Shown one piece after another: positions 16,180-23,597 of a stretch of DNA of 29,659 nucleotides (the stretch's first letter is position 1; each line of letters opens with the position of its first letter). Location: positions 1 to 29,659 of the forward strand of contig URZJ01000005.1 in assembly GCA_900552395.1 (NCBI GenBank). Direction: 5' to 3'. This stretch comes from an uncultured Collinsella sp. Its GTDB lineage: Bacteria; Actinomycetota; Coriobacteriia; Coriobacteriales; Coriobacteriaceae. The notes under the pieces are model-generated. The model was not told the DNA's origin. It saw nothing but the letters and a program-made list of their open reading frames with translations, and did no database searches. Both the position numbers and the translations under genes were made by a program.

Positions 16180-16998
16180 ATGTCTGCAATCACTATTCTG
16201 CTTGTTGCGATTGTCGCGTTGCTTGCCGGTATGGAAGGCATTCTGGATGAGTTCCAGTTCCATCAGCCGCTCGTGGCATGCACGCTTATCGGTCTCGTAA
16301 CCGGTCACCTTCAGGAGGGCATCCTCCTGGGCGGTTCGCTCCAGATGATGGCCCTTGGCTGGGCTAACGTCGGCGCCGCCGTCGCGCCTGACGCCGCTCT
16401 GGCCTCGGTCGCTTCTTCGATCATCATGGTGCTCGCCCTCAACGGTGGCGCCACCGATTCGGCCAAGGCCGTTACCGCCGCCATCGCCGTCGCCGTCCCG
16501 CTGTCGGTCGCTGGTCTGTTCCTGACCATGATCTGCCGTACCCTGGCTACCGCTATGGTTCACGGCATGGACGCCTGCGCCGAGAAGGGCGACTTCGCCG
16601 GCATCGAGCGTTGGCAGTACGCCGGCATCCTCATGCAGGGTGTTCGTATCGCCATCCCGGCAGTACTTCTGTGCATCATCCCGGCCGAGGCTGTTACCAA
16701 CGCGCTTAACGCTATGCCCGATTGGCTGTCCGGCGGCATGGCTGTCGGCGGCGGCATGGTCGCTTCCGTCGGTTACGCCATGGTCATCAACATGATGGCC
16801 ACCAAGGAGACCTGGCCGTTCTTCATCCTCGGCTTTGTCCTTGCTGCCATCCCTCAGCTCACGCTGATCGCCCTTGGCCTCATCGGCATCTCTCTTGCCC
16901 TCATCTACCTTGGCCTTAAGGATCTGGCCAAGCAGGGTGGCGGCATGGGCGGTGGCTCCGGTGACCCGCTCGGCGACATTCTGAACGATTACGAGTAG
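16180..16998 (+). CDS. manY: PTS mannose-family EIIC component
   Basis: 272 residues, with several Ala/Gly/Val-rich hydrophobic segments spread over almost the whole length and a Gly-rich tail. It is an integral membrane subunit that forms the sugar channel together with EIID. Typical family words: LVGLVTGHLQEG-like (IGLVTGHLQEGILLGGSLQM) near 36-55. The ATG at 16180 has AAAGGAGGG ahead and lies 18 bases after the EIIAB stop. Length and position are standard for ManY. Confidence 0.95.
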   Translation: MSAITILLVAIVALLAGMEGILDEFQFHQPLVACTLIGLVTGHLQEGILLGGSLQMMALGWANVGAAVAPDAALASVASSIIMVLALNGGATDSAKAVTAAIAVAVPLSVAGLFLTMICRTLATAMVHGMDACAEKGDFAGIERWQYAGILMQGVRIAIPAVLLCIIPAEAVTNALNAMPDWLSGGMAVGGGMVASVGYAMVINMMATKETWPFFILGFVLAAIPQLTLIALGLIGISLALIYLGLKDLAKQGGGMGGGSGDPLGDILNDYE

Positions 16999-17014
16999 GA
17001 GGGGAGTGATACAT

Positions 17015-17935
17015 ATGGCAGAGAACAAGATTCAGCTCACCAAGGCTGACCGTAAGAAGGTTTGCTTCCGTCATCAGTTCCTTCAGGGCTCGTGGAACTA
17101 CGAGCGTATGCAGAACGGCGGCTGGTGCTTCGCAATGATCCCTGCGATCAAGAAGCTCTACACCAGCAAGGATGACCAGATTGCCGCTCTTAAGCGCCAC
17201 CTGGAGTTCTATAACACCCACCCCTATGTTTCCGCCCCCGTCATTGGCGTTACCCTCGCCCTCGAGGAGGAGCGCGCCAACGGTGCTCCGATTGACGACG
17301 TCGCCATTCAGGGCGTCAAGGTCGGTATGATGGGCCCGCTCGCCGGCGTCGGCGACCCCGCCTTCTGGTTCACCCTTCGCCCGATTCTGGGCGCACTGGG
17401 CGCTTCCCTGGCCCTGTCCGGCAGCATCGCCGGTCCGCTGCTGTTCTTCTTCGCGTGGAACATCATCCGTTACGCCTTCCTGTGGTACACGCAGGAGTTT
17501 GGCTACAAGGTCGGCTCCTCCATCGCCAAGGACCTCTCCGGCGGTCTGATGGGCAAGGTCACCGAGGGTGCTTCCATCCTGGGTATGTTCATCATCGGCG
17601 CCCTTGTCGAGCGTTGGGTTTCCATCTCCTTTACCCCGGTCGTCTCCAAGGTCACGCAGTCTGCTGGCGCCTATATTGACTGGGCCAACCTGCCCGCCGG
17701 TTCTGAGGGCATCAAGCAGGCATTGACGATGTACAGCTCTGTCGGTGCCAACGCACTCGACCCGGTGAAGGTCACCACGCTTCAGGCCAACCTCGATCAG
17801 CTCATCCCCGGCCTTGCCGCCGTGTGCCTGACCCTTCTGGTCTGCAAGCTCCTCAAGAAGAAGGTCAGCCCGATCGTCATCATCCTGGCTCTCTTCGCCG
17901 TCGGCATCATCGGTCGCGTCTGCGGCTTCATGTAA
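17015..17935 (+). CDS. manZ: PTS mannose-family EIID component
   Basis: 306 residues from the ATG at 17015, chosen because AGGAGGGG ends about 10 bases upstream; an in-frame GTG at 17006 adds three residues. The cytosolic N-terminal part carries the family segment FLQGSWNYERMQNGG (about 22-36) and PVIGVTLALEEERANG; after a GPLAGVGDPAFWFTLRP stretch it has hydrophobic segments, ending in a membrane-embedded C-terminus. With EIIC it makes the membrane transporter. It overlaps neither neighbour and is 16 bases from EIIC. Confidence 0.95.
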   Translation: MAENKIQLTKADRKKVCFRHQFLQGSWNYERMQNGGWCFAMIPAIKKLYTSKDDQIAALKRHLEFYNTHPYVSAPVIGVTLALEEERANGAPIDDVAIQGVKVGMMGPLAGVGDPAFWFTLRPILGALGASLALSGSIAGPLLFFFAWNIIRYAFLWYTQEFGYKVGSSIAKDLSGGLMGKVTEGASILGMFIIGALVERWVSISFTPVVSKVTQSAGAYIDWANLPAGSEGIKQALTMYSSVGANALDPVKVTTLQANLDQLIPGLAAVCLTLLVCKLLKKKVSPIVIILALFAVGIIGRVCGFM

Positions 17936-17991
17936 GCACGCTTCGGCTTAAGACCGAGAGTTGCTAGGCAAGGGCTTTTGAGCCATTGAAA

Positions 17992-18036
17992 CGGACCGCA
18001 CCCGGTGGGTACACTGGATGCGGTCCGATTGTTTTT
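17992..18036 (+). terminator. Intra-operon hairpin between EIID and DUF956 genes
   Basis: CGGACCGCA (17992-18000) pairs perfectly with TGCGGTCCG (18019-18027), followed by ATTGTTTTTATT. It probably ends most PTS transcripts while letting some reach the DUF956 gene, whose ribosome-binding site follows at once. Confidence 0.75.
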
Positions 18037-18055
18037 ATTGGAGGGCGAGGCGCGT

Positions 18056-18454
18056 ATGGCGCAATCTCAGAACAGCACGGTCGATCTGGCAACGCCGGCA
18101 ACCTGCCTGATGGGGCTTACCAGTCACGGTAACGTGATGGTGGGAAATAAGGCGTTTGAGTACTATAACGAGCGTAATCCCGAGGATTATATCCAAATCC
18201 CGTGGGACGAGGTCGACTATATTGCCGCCGAGGTTTTGCGCGGCACCAAGAAGATTACGCGTTTTGCCATCTTTACCAAAGAGAATGGCCACTTTACGTT
18301 TTCGACGCGCAATGACAAGGAAACGCTTCGCGCGGTGCGTAAGTACATTGACGAGGACAGGCTCGTTCGTTCGCCCGACTTTATCGATGTGACGGCCAAG
18401 GGCGCCAAGAGCATCCCCTCCGTTATCAAAAACCTTTTCCACAAAGGCAACTAG
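18056..18454 (+). CDS. DUF956 family protein, partner of mannose PTS
   Basis: 132 residues from the ATG at 18056, with GGAGGGCGAGG ahead. It is soluble, without a signal peptide, and has the mixed alpha/beta look of this family: TSHGNVMVGNKAFEYYN, then IQIPWDEVDYIAAEV and FTFSTRNDKETLRAVRKYI. DUF956 genes are found almost only with mannose-family PTS operons; one is called manO in lactobacilli, where it has been linked to regulation of the operon. The role here is inferred from that and from its place just after the EIID gene. The hairpin before it suggests a lower, separately tuned expression. A short GCGCCCC/GGGGCGC hairpin (18465-18486) follows its stop. Confidence 0.88.
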   Translation: MAQSQNSTVDLATPATCLMGLTSHGNVMVGNKAFEYYNERNPEDYIQIPWDEVDYIAAEVLRGTKKITRFAIFTKENGHFTFSTRNDKETLRAVRKYIDEDRLVRSPDFIDVTAKGAKSIPSVIKNLFHKGN

Positions 18455-18479
18455 TCATTAAAGAGCGCCCCCTCAAAGT

Positions 18480-18677
18480 GGGGCGCAGTCTCCCATGTGG
18501 CTCGATCGGGAAAGTGCATCCCAGTTCGAGCGTCGATTCCGGGATGTAGTTTCCGGAACGGGGTCGTTTGGGAAACCGTGTCCCGTTTCGAGCCGAAATT
18601 CTGGGTCACAGTTTCCCAGCGAGGTCTCATGGGGAAAGTCTGCCCCAGAATTTGCCTGGATAGTGGGACGCACGGTA
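18480..18677. repeat. Alternating repeat array, 62-bp period
   Basis: A motif close to GGGAAACTGTGTCCCA occurs about every 31 bases in alternating orientation. GGGAAA is at 18508, 18570 and 18632 (62 bases apart each time); the inverted form (TTTCCC or a variant) is at 18489, 18550 and 18612. A seventh, degenerate, inverted copy begins with GGG at 18665, exactly 62 after its predecessor, and is cut by the left end of the IS256 element. The copies are diverged in sequence but keep the spacing. It fills the space between the DUF956 gene and the insertion element. Confidence 0.75.
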
Positions 18678-18698
18678 GCGCACAGAGATGTGGTGTAA

Positions 18699-18720
18699 GA
18701 GGCGGGGCATGCCCCGCCTC
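18699..18720. terminator. Perfect 22-bp palindrome inside the left IS end
   Basis: GAGGCGGGGCA and TGCCCCGCCTC abut as a perfect palindrome just inside the left inverted repeat. Hairpins at this place in insertion sequences commonly block read-through into the transposase gene; that role is inferred. Confidence 0.6.
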
Positions 18721-18784
18721 CGCCCTTTCTTGAAAGGGAGGGGACACCGCCTAGAATTCGTCGTTGGAGTAATGAAGGTGACGA

Positions 18785-20119
18785 ATGGAAGGAAAGGCGA
18801 TGCCCCAAGAAGAGAGTGTACTGCGCCTCGGCCGCGACGAGGCCCTCGAGGCGGCGAGGCTTTGGCAGGAGTGCGGCGACGCGCGCGAGTTCGCGTGCAG
18901 GGTGCTGGGCAGCGTGATGAACGCGCTGATGGACTCCGAGGCCCAGCAGATGTGCGGCGCGAGCCGCAACGAGCGCAGCGACGGCAGGGAGAACAGCCGC
19001 AACGGCTACCGCCCCAGGTCGCTCAAGACCGCCGTGGGCGACGTGGAGCTCGAGATACCCAAGCTCAGGCACGGCACCTACTACCCCGAGGGCATGCTCG
19101 CGCGATGGTCGCGCGTCGACACCTCGGTGGCCGCCATCGTGCAGGAGATGTACGTGTGCGGCGTGTCCACCCGCAAGGTCGAGCGCGTGGCGTCCAAGCT
19201 GGGCATATCCTCGCTGTCGAGCTCGGAGGTCTCGAGCCTCTGCTCCGACCTCGACGCCGAGGTGGCGGAGTTCCGCCGCCGCGACCTGTCGGGCACGCCG
19301 TGCTGCTACCTGTGGCTCGACGCTACCTACATGAGCTGCAGGGTCGGCTCGTCGGTCGTCTCGCAGGGCGTCGTGACCGCGATCGGGCTGGGCGCCGACG
19401 GGCGCAAGCACTTCCTGGGCTGCGACGTGGTCGACACCGAGAGCGAGGACTCCTGGGCGGCATTCCTCGGCGGGCTGCGCGAGCGCGGGCTGGCCGGCGT
19501 TCGCCTCGTGGTCTCCGACAGCCACGCCGGGCTCGTGGCCGCCGTCTCGCGCCTGTTCCAGGGCTGCGCCTGGCAGCGCTGCGTGACGCACCTGCAGCGC
19601 AACCTCCAGAGCGCCTGCTCGGGCAGGCCCGAGGACTCCAAGGCGGCCGTCAGGGACCTCGTGCACGCCGCGGTCTACCAGGACGACCCCGACCTCGCGC
19701 GCTGCGTGTGGGCCGAGGCGGCGCCCTGGGTGGCGTCGGTGTCCGCCAGGGCCGGCGAGGTCTTCGAGCAGGCCGAGGACTCCGCGCTGGCGTTCACGGC
19801 CTTCCCCAGGGCGCACTGGGCCAAGCTCCGCACCAACAACGTCCAGGAGCGCGCCAACCGCGAGATCAAGCGCCGCTACAGGGTCGTGCAGTCCTTCCCC
19901 TCGAGGGAGTCGATGCTGCGCCTGACGTGCGCGAGCCTCATGGAGACCGAGGGACAGTGGTCCCAGCAGCGCGTGTTCTCCGAGGCCTCGGCCGCCGAGG
20001 GCTTCGCCGAGCCCGCGGACAGGCCGGCCCCGACAGAGGGGAGGCGCCGCGCGCTCGGGCGGCGCGCCAGGGAGATAGTGGACGAGATAGTCGAGAGGCG
20101 CGGTCTCAAGAAGGAGTAA
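18785..20119 (+). CDS. IS256-family (mutator-type) transposase
   Basis: 444 residues, somewhat longer than the usual 390-420. DDE catalytic residues: D179 in YLWLDATY, D245 in VVSDSHAG, E355 in NNVQERANREIKRR. The family motif between the second D and E is C261-x4-C266-x2-H269 (CAWQRCVTH). It acts as a nuclease/strand-transferase on the element's inverted ends. ATG at 18785 has AAGGTGACGA ahead; the ATG at 18800 is an alternative with AAGGAAAGG. The C-terminal 40 residues or so are basic. The frame is intact with all catalytic residues, so the enzyme may be active. Codons are very GC-rich and differ from the AT-richer gene that follows. Confidence 0.95.
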   Translation: MEGKAMPQEESVLRLGRDEALEAARLWQECGDAREFACRVLGSVMNALMDSEAQQMCGASRNERSDGRENSRNGYRPRSLKTAVGDVELEIPKLRHGTYYPEGMLARWSRVDTSVAAIVQEMYVCGVSTRKVERVASKLGISSLSSSEVSSLCSDLDAEVAEFRRRDLSGTPCCYLWLDATYMSCRVGSSVVSQGVVTAIGLGADGRKHFLGCDVVDTESEDSWAAFLGGLRERGLAGVRLVVSDSHAGLVAAVSRLFQGCAWQRCVTHLQRNLQSACSGRPEDSKAAVRDLVHAAVYQDDPDLARCVWAEAAPWVASVSARAGEVFEQAEDSALAFTAFPRAHWAKLRTNNVQERANREIKRRYRVVQSFPSRESMLRLTCASLMETEGQWSQQRVFSEASAAEGFAEPADRPAPTEGRRRALGRRAREIVDEIVERRGLKKE

Positions 20120-20319
20120 CATCGGGAATTGCAGCGACGGACCTCGGGACGCTCTTACACCACGTCTGCGCGCGCCACCTGATTATTTAATCCTCGCCCT
20201 ATTTTCATCGTGCGTCACCGACTTTTTTGCACGTTGAGAATTGTTGCGCAACACATTTGGATTTTTCAGGCTTATCGTGGCCTCAGGCCATATTCACTTC
20301 TCGATTGAAAGGGGAAACC

Positions 20320-21973
20320 ATGCCAAATATGAGAAAAATGAAATGGGGGGGGGCTTCTAATAGCCGGCCTGGCGCTGGCAGCTAGCCTTATTGTCGCGCC
20401 GCTGGACGCCTACGCTGCCGACGTCCCCACGCCGGAATTCAAAGAGACATATACGGTGGAAAGCGCTGAGAGTGCTGTGTGCCGATCTTTATCGGGGAAG
20501 TACATCGTCTTTAACGAGGATAATAATGGTGACCCAGGCGATTATGGAACGGTTTTAAACGTTGAAGACGGGACGCAGAAGCGTGTCAAAATGTCCCTCG
20601 AGAACAGCTGGGATGGTTACTGCTGCTTCTCTTCTGATGAAAAGACGTTATATGCGTACGACGAGGATAGCCTGTCGGTTACCGCCTATGATTTGAGCTC
20701 AAATAAATCAAAGACGTATAAACTTAATAGTTCCGTTATTGCGGATGGGCGGGCAGCGAGATTTCAGCTATCTGAAGATGGAAAATCATTTCTTTTTATA
20801 TCAGGCTCTCAATCGATTCAGTTTTGCAAGTATGACTTCGAAAATGGGGAGATTGAAGAACAATTCGAAGTAGATGAAGACACTTGTGGTGTCGAATCTT
20901 CCTACGAAGTGAAAAGCGACGACTATTGGATGTCTTCGGATGGCATGTACGGCTACATAGTGTTCTATGGGTCTGAAGATGGCAATGATTGCAATAAAAT
21001 AGTTACCTATGGCTTGGACACAGCTTCGATTGCCAATATCATTAGTGTTAAACCGGATGAGGAGGACAGCTACGATTGCGTCTATCCTTTGGGTCTGACG
21101 TTCTCTGGCGTTCCGATTTCTTCTAGCAAAGGCACCTATCTTAACAATGGCGCTTTGTTGTCGAAAAGCGGCGATATTATTAACGACTCTGTTTGCGTTC
21201 CCACGATGCCTTCTGGCGCAGGGGAGGTGAATGGCATTTGTTCGGTAAACTCCGATGGCTCGTTGGCTTTAATTTTGCAGGGCCGTATGAGTGATACTGC
21301 TGACTATTCCTTTGACGAGGTTTCAGTTTATGAGTGTGCCTCTGGTAAGCAAGGAGAAAAAGTTAAGCCGTCCAGTCTCATTAGCACTTATGGTTCATTG
21401 TCCAATGATGGCCAGTATGCGCTTGGAATTGATGCCGAAAACGATGGCAAGCTGATGTTGCTTGATCTAAATAAAAACGAAGCTTCTAAGTTTGCTTCAA
21501 AGAGCAAAAAACTTGCGGAGAAACTTTGGTTTGCCGGCGATGATTCGCTGATTTGCTGTATGAGTCCAGCTGAAAAAGGTATTCGGGTTGATGTGTACAA
21601 GTCGAACATTGCACGAAGCCCTCTTAAAACAGCGTCATCTGGAAAGGCAGAAGAGTCCTTCTTGCTCAGTCCTGTTATTGTCGGCGCAATTGTCGGTGCA
21701 TTGGCTGTTGTTGTTATCGTCGTCGTTTTTGTTATCCGAAGGAAGATGGCGTCTTGCGTAGCTACTGATTCTCAGCCGACCTCTCTGGGATCTGCTTCCG
21801 ACTCGCATATTAACCCTTCGCGCCAACAGGGCTCGCCTCGGTTTAGGGGTGAGCAGCAATTCCAGCAGGCTGCAACCTCTATGGAGGGGCCGCGCTTCTG
21901 TGCTTCGTGTGGCACTTCGCTTGTTCCCGATGCAAAGTTCTGTCCTCATTGCGGCACCCCGATAAAACGTTAA
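20320..21973 (+). pseudogene. Secreted/membrane protein with cytosolic zinc ribbon; frame broken at a poly-G tract
   Basis: As written, the ATG at 20320 (GAAAGGGG 6-7 bases ahead) gives only 21 residues and stops at 20383-20385. With one G fewer in the 9-G run, the frame joins the long one and gives about 550 residues starting MPNMRKMKWGGLLIAGLALA, a textbook signal peptide with cleavage expected after AYA. The body resembles repeated beta-strands of a propeller (LSEDGKSFLFIS, LSNDGQYALGI, GKLMLLDLNKNE); then a transmembrane helix (about 21659-21737), a basic stop signal RRK, and a tail ending in a zinc ribbon, CASCG ... CPHCG. The topology would put the propeller outside and the zinc ribbon in the cytosol. 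Codons are AT-richer than those of its neighbours. Either phase-variable, a recent frameshift, or a sequencing slip. Function unknown. Confidence 0.75.
20345..20353 (+). repeat. Nine-G homopolymer at codon 9 of the preceding gene
   Basis: Nine consecutive G follow ATGAAAT. Eight (or eleven) would keep the signal peptide and the long frame joined; nine puts them apart. Runs of this kind slip during replication and are known as phase-variation switches. Confidence 0.9.
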
Positions 21974-22010
21974 CTGCGATACCGTGCCAACGTGCATAGT
22001 TAAATGAAAT

Positions 22011-22049
22011 GCCCAGTTGATTGCATTATGAAAATGTAATCAACTGGGC
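22011..22049 (+). terminator. Terminator-like hairpin after the zinc-ribbon protein gene
   Basis: Arms of 17 bp (22011-22027, 22033-22049) pair with one mismatch around ATGAA. Only a weak T-rich stretch (CATTGTTTGG) follows on the plus strand; it may serve both directions. Confidence 0.65.
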
Positions 22050-22080
22050 CATTGTTTGGTGGCTTGCGCTGCTTTCCAGT

Positions 22081-22164
22081 CCCGTCTGTTTCGAAATGCA
22101 TGACAGGAGACGGGGCTAAACCATCGATTATCGAATGATTGTCTTATCCCCGCCCCAGAAATAA
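22081..22164. repeat. Degenerate copy of the GGGACGGGG palindrome family
   Basis: CCCGTCT (22081-22087) pairs with AGACGGG (22108-22114). Bases 22134-22164 resemble the right arm of palindrome B (6019-6050), including ATCCCCG and CCCAGAAA, with scattered differences. It lies between two convergent genes. Confidence 0.55.
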
Positions 22165-22170
22165 TATCTG

Positions 22171-23484
22171 CTAGTTGCGCTTGAGGTGGACGACGGTTTC
22201 GCAGTGGAAGGTTTGCGGGAATAGGTCGACCGGTGTGATCTTGACGGGGGAGAAGGTGCCTTCCTCGACAAAGCGCTTAAGGTCGCGCGCCAGGGTGGCA
22301 GGGTCGCAGCTCACATAGGCCACGTCGCGTGCGCTCGTGCTGGCGATGAGGTCGATGGCCTCGGGTGCCAAGCCTGCGCGCGGCGGATCGACCGCCAGGA
22401 CATCGGCGTCCTGGTCGGGGAACTCGCGTACCGCGTCGCCGCCGATGACGTCGACGTTGTCGAGCTTGTTGATCTCCAGGTTGCGACGCAGGTCGCGCAC
22501 GGCCGGACCGTAGGCCTCGACGGCGGCAACAAAGTCGCAGCGGCGGGCGAGCGGCAGGGTAAAGGTGCCGGCACCGCAGTATAGGTCCACGGCCAGCTCG
22601 TCTTCCTGCGGGTCGAGGGAGTCCATGACGAGCTCGATCAAAATCTCGGCACCCTTGGTGTTGACCTGGAAAAACGACGGGGCAGATAAGCGCATCTGGC
22701 CTTCGGCGATATTCTCGGTCCACGAGCCCTCGCCGGCGAGCATCTCGACTTTGGAGACACGGCGGGCTTTCTTTTCGCCCTTGCTCATTACACGCACTAC
22801 GCTCGTGGGGTGTGCGGCGTCTGCCAGAACGCGCGAGACCTGTGAGCGCGGGAAGGAGCCTGTGGGCGTCCAAAGCGCGACCTCGAGCGCTTTGGTGCGG
22901 CGCGATGCACGAATGCCCACGCGTTCGAGCCCCAAGTCATGGCTGCCGCTTAGATAGTTGAGTGCGCCGACGACCGATTTGAGCGCCTTCGGGAAGCGCT
23001 TATCGAACAGCGGACACGTATCGACAGTCACGATTTTGCTGGGGTCGACACCGTGCATGCCAAGGCGCACGCGACCGTTGACGACGGTCGGTTCGAGCTC
23101 GATTTTATTGCGGTAGCCCCAGTCGTCCTTGGTGTGGCAGATGGGCTGTACCAACTCATCGACCTGCTCGGGAGCGAACTTGCCGATGCGTTCGAGCGTG
23201 GAGCGCAGGTTTTGCTCCTTGGCGGCGAGCTGCGCCGTGCGTGAGAGATTGCCCCACGAGCAGCCGCCGCAGATGCCCACGAAGGGGCAGGGAGGCTGGA
23301 TGCGATCGGGGCTTGGCTCCAGAATCTCGGTGGTACGGGCGCGCATGAACGACTTGCCGTCCTGTACGACCTCGGCCTCGACGGTGTCGCCTGCCACGGC
23401 GCCCTGCACAAAGACGGCCTTGCCGTTGTCGGCGTGCGCCAGCCCGTCGGCGCCGTAGGTCATCGATTCTATAGTGAGCTTCAT
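22171..23484 (-). CDS. rlmD: 23S rRNA (uracil-C5) methyltransferase, RlmD/RumA type
   Basis: 437 residues from the ATG at 23484 (MKLTIESM); the longer frame to 23538 runs into a terminator hairpin and is less likely, though the ribosome-binding site (CAGGCAGGG) is only fair. N-terminal TRAM domain (about 1-55) for RNA binding; [4Fe-4S] cysteines C66, C72, C75 and C157; SAM-binding DLYCGAGTF at 300-308; DPPR at 366-369; catalytic C393 in VSCDPATLARDL; Glu in FHCET near the end. It methylates C5 of a uridine in 23S rRNA using S-adenosylmethionine. In Gram-positives a single enzyme may serve two sites (RlmCD), so the target position is not settled by sequence alone. Confidence 0.9.
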   Translation of the reverse strand: MKLTIESMTYGADGLAHADNGKAVFVQGAVAGDTVEAEVVQDGKSFMRARTTEILEPSPDRIQPPCPFVGICGGCSWGNLSRTAQLAAKEQNLRSTLERIGKFAPEQVDELVQPICHTKDDWGYRNKIELEPTVVNGRVRLGMHGVDPSKIVTVDTCPLFDKRFPKALKSVVGALNYLSGSHDLGLERVGIRASRRTKALEVALWTPTGSFPRSQVSRVLADAAHPTSVVRVMSKGEKKARRVSKVEMLAGEGSWTENIAEGQMRLSAPSFFQVNTKGAEILIELVMDSLDPQEDELAVDLYCGAGTFTLPLARRCDFVAAVEAYGPAVRDLRRNLEINKLDNVDVIGGDAVREFPDQDADVLAVDPPRAGLAPEAIDLIASTSARDVAYVSCDPATLARDLKRFVEEGTFSPVKITPVDLFPQTFHCETVVHLKRN

Positions 23485-23533
23485 ATCCCTGCCTGTCATT
23501 CGCGTTGTTCTCCGCACCATGGTAGCAGGGAAA

Positions 23534-23573
23534 AGCACCCCGCATCCGAGGCTTTCCTCAAATGCGGGGCGCT
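23534..23573 (-). terminator. Terminator of the polyphosphate kinase gene
   Basis: On the minus strand AGCGCCCCGCAT pairs with ATGCGGGGTGCT (plus 23562-23573 and 23534-23545) around a loop with an inner GAGG/CCTC, followed by TTTT. It ends the gene at 23598 and lies before the rlmD start. Confidence 0.8.
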
Positions 23574-23597
23574 TCTACAAACTGCTTCTACAAACGA

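Larger units (their letters stand above)
18678..20175 (+). mobile_element. IS256-family insertion sequence, apparently complete
   Basis: Inverted ends of 24 bp (18678-18701 and 20152-20175) match at 20 positions; the inner 12 bases, GTGGTGTAAGAG on the left, are identical and resemble the GTGTAAAAG end of IS256 itself. The element is 1498 bp with a single transposase gene. No 8-9-bp target duplication was seen, so the ends may have been altered or the exact edges are a few bases off. Confidence 0.8.

Noticed and set aside
15145..17028. 627-codon minus-strand frame across the PTS genes
   Set aside because: Spans two genes and their junction on the other strand, with Asp/His-rich shadow composition.
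18480..18677. CRISPR array
   Set aside because: Repeats are about 16-19 bases, alternate in orientation and are imperfect; spacing is too short and no cas gene is near.
18473..20122. 549-codon minus-strand frame and a 500-codon plus-strand frame across the IS256 transposase
   Set aside because: Both are Arg/Ala/Gly-rich shadows of the transposase, whose DDE residues are all in the 18785 frame.
18670..20184. Target-site duplication around the IS256 element
   Set aside because: The eight bases on the left (GCACGGTA) and right (CACCTGAT) do not match.
20320..20385. A real 21-residue peptide gene at the poly-G tract
   Set aside because: The downstream frame supplies a complete signal peptide once one G is removed, so a short peptide is the less likely reading.
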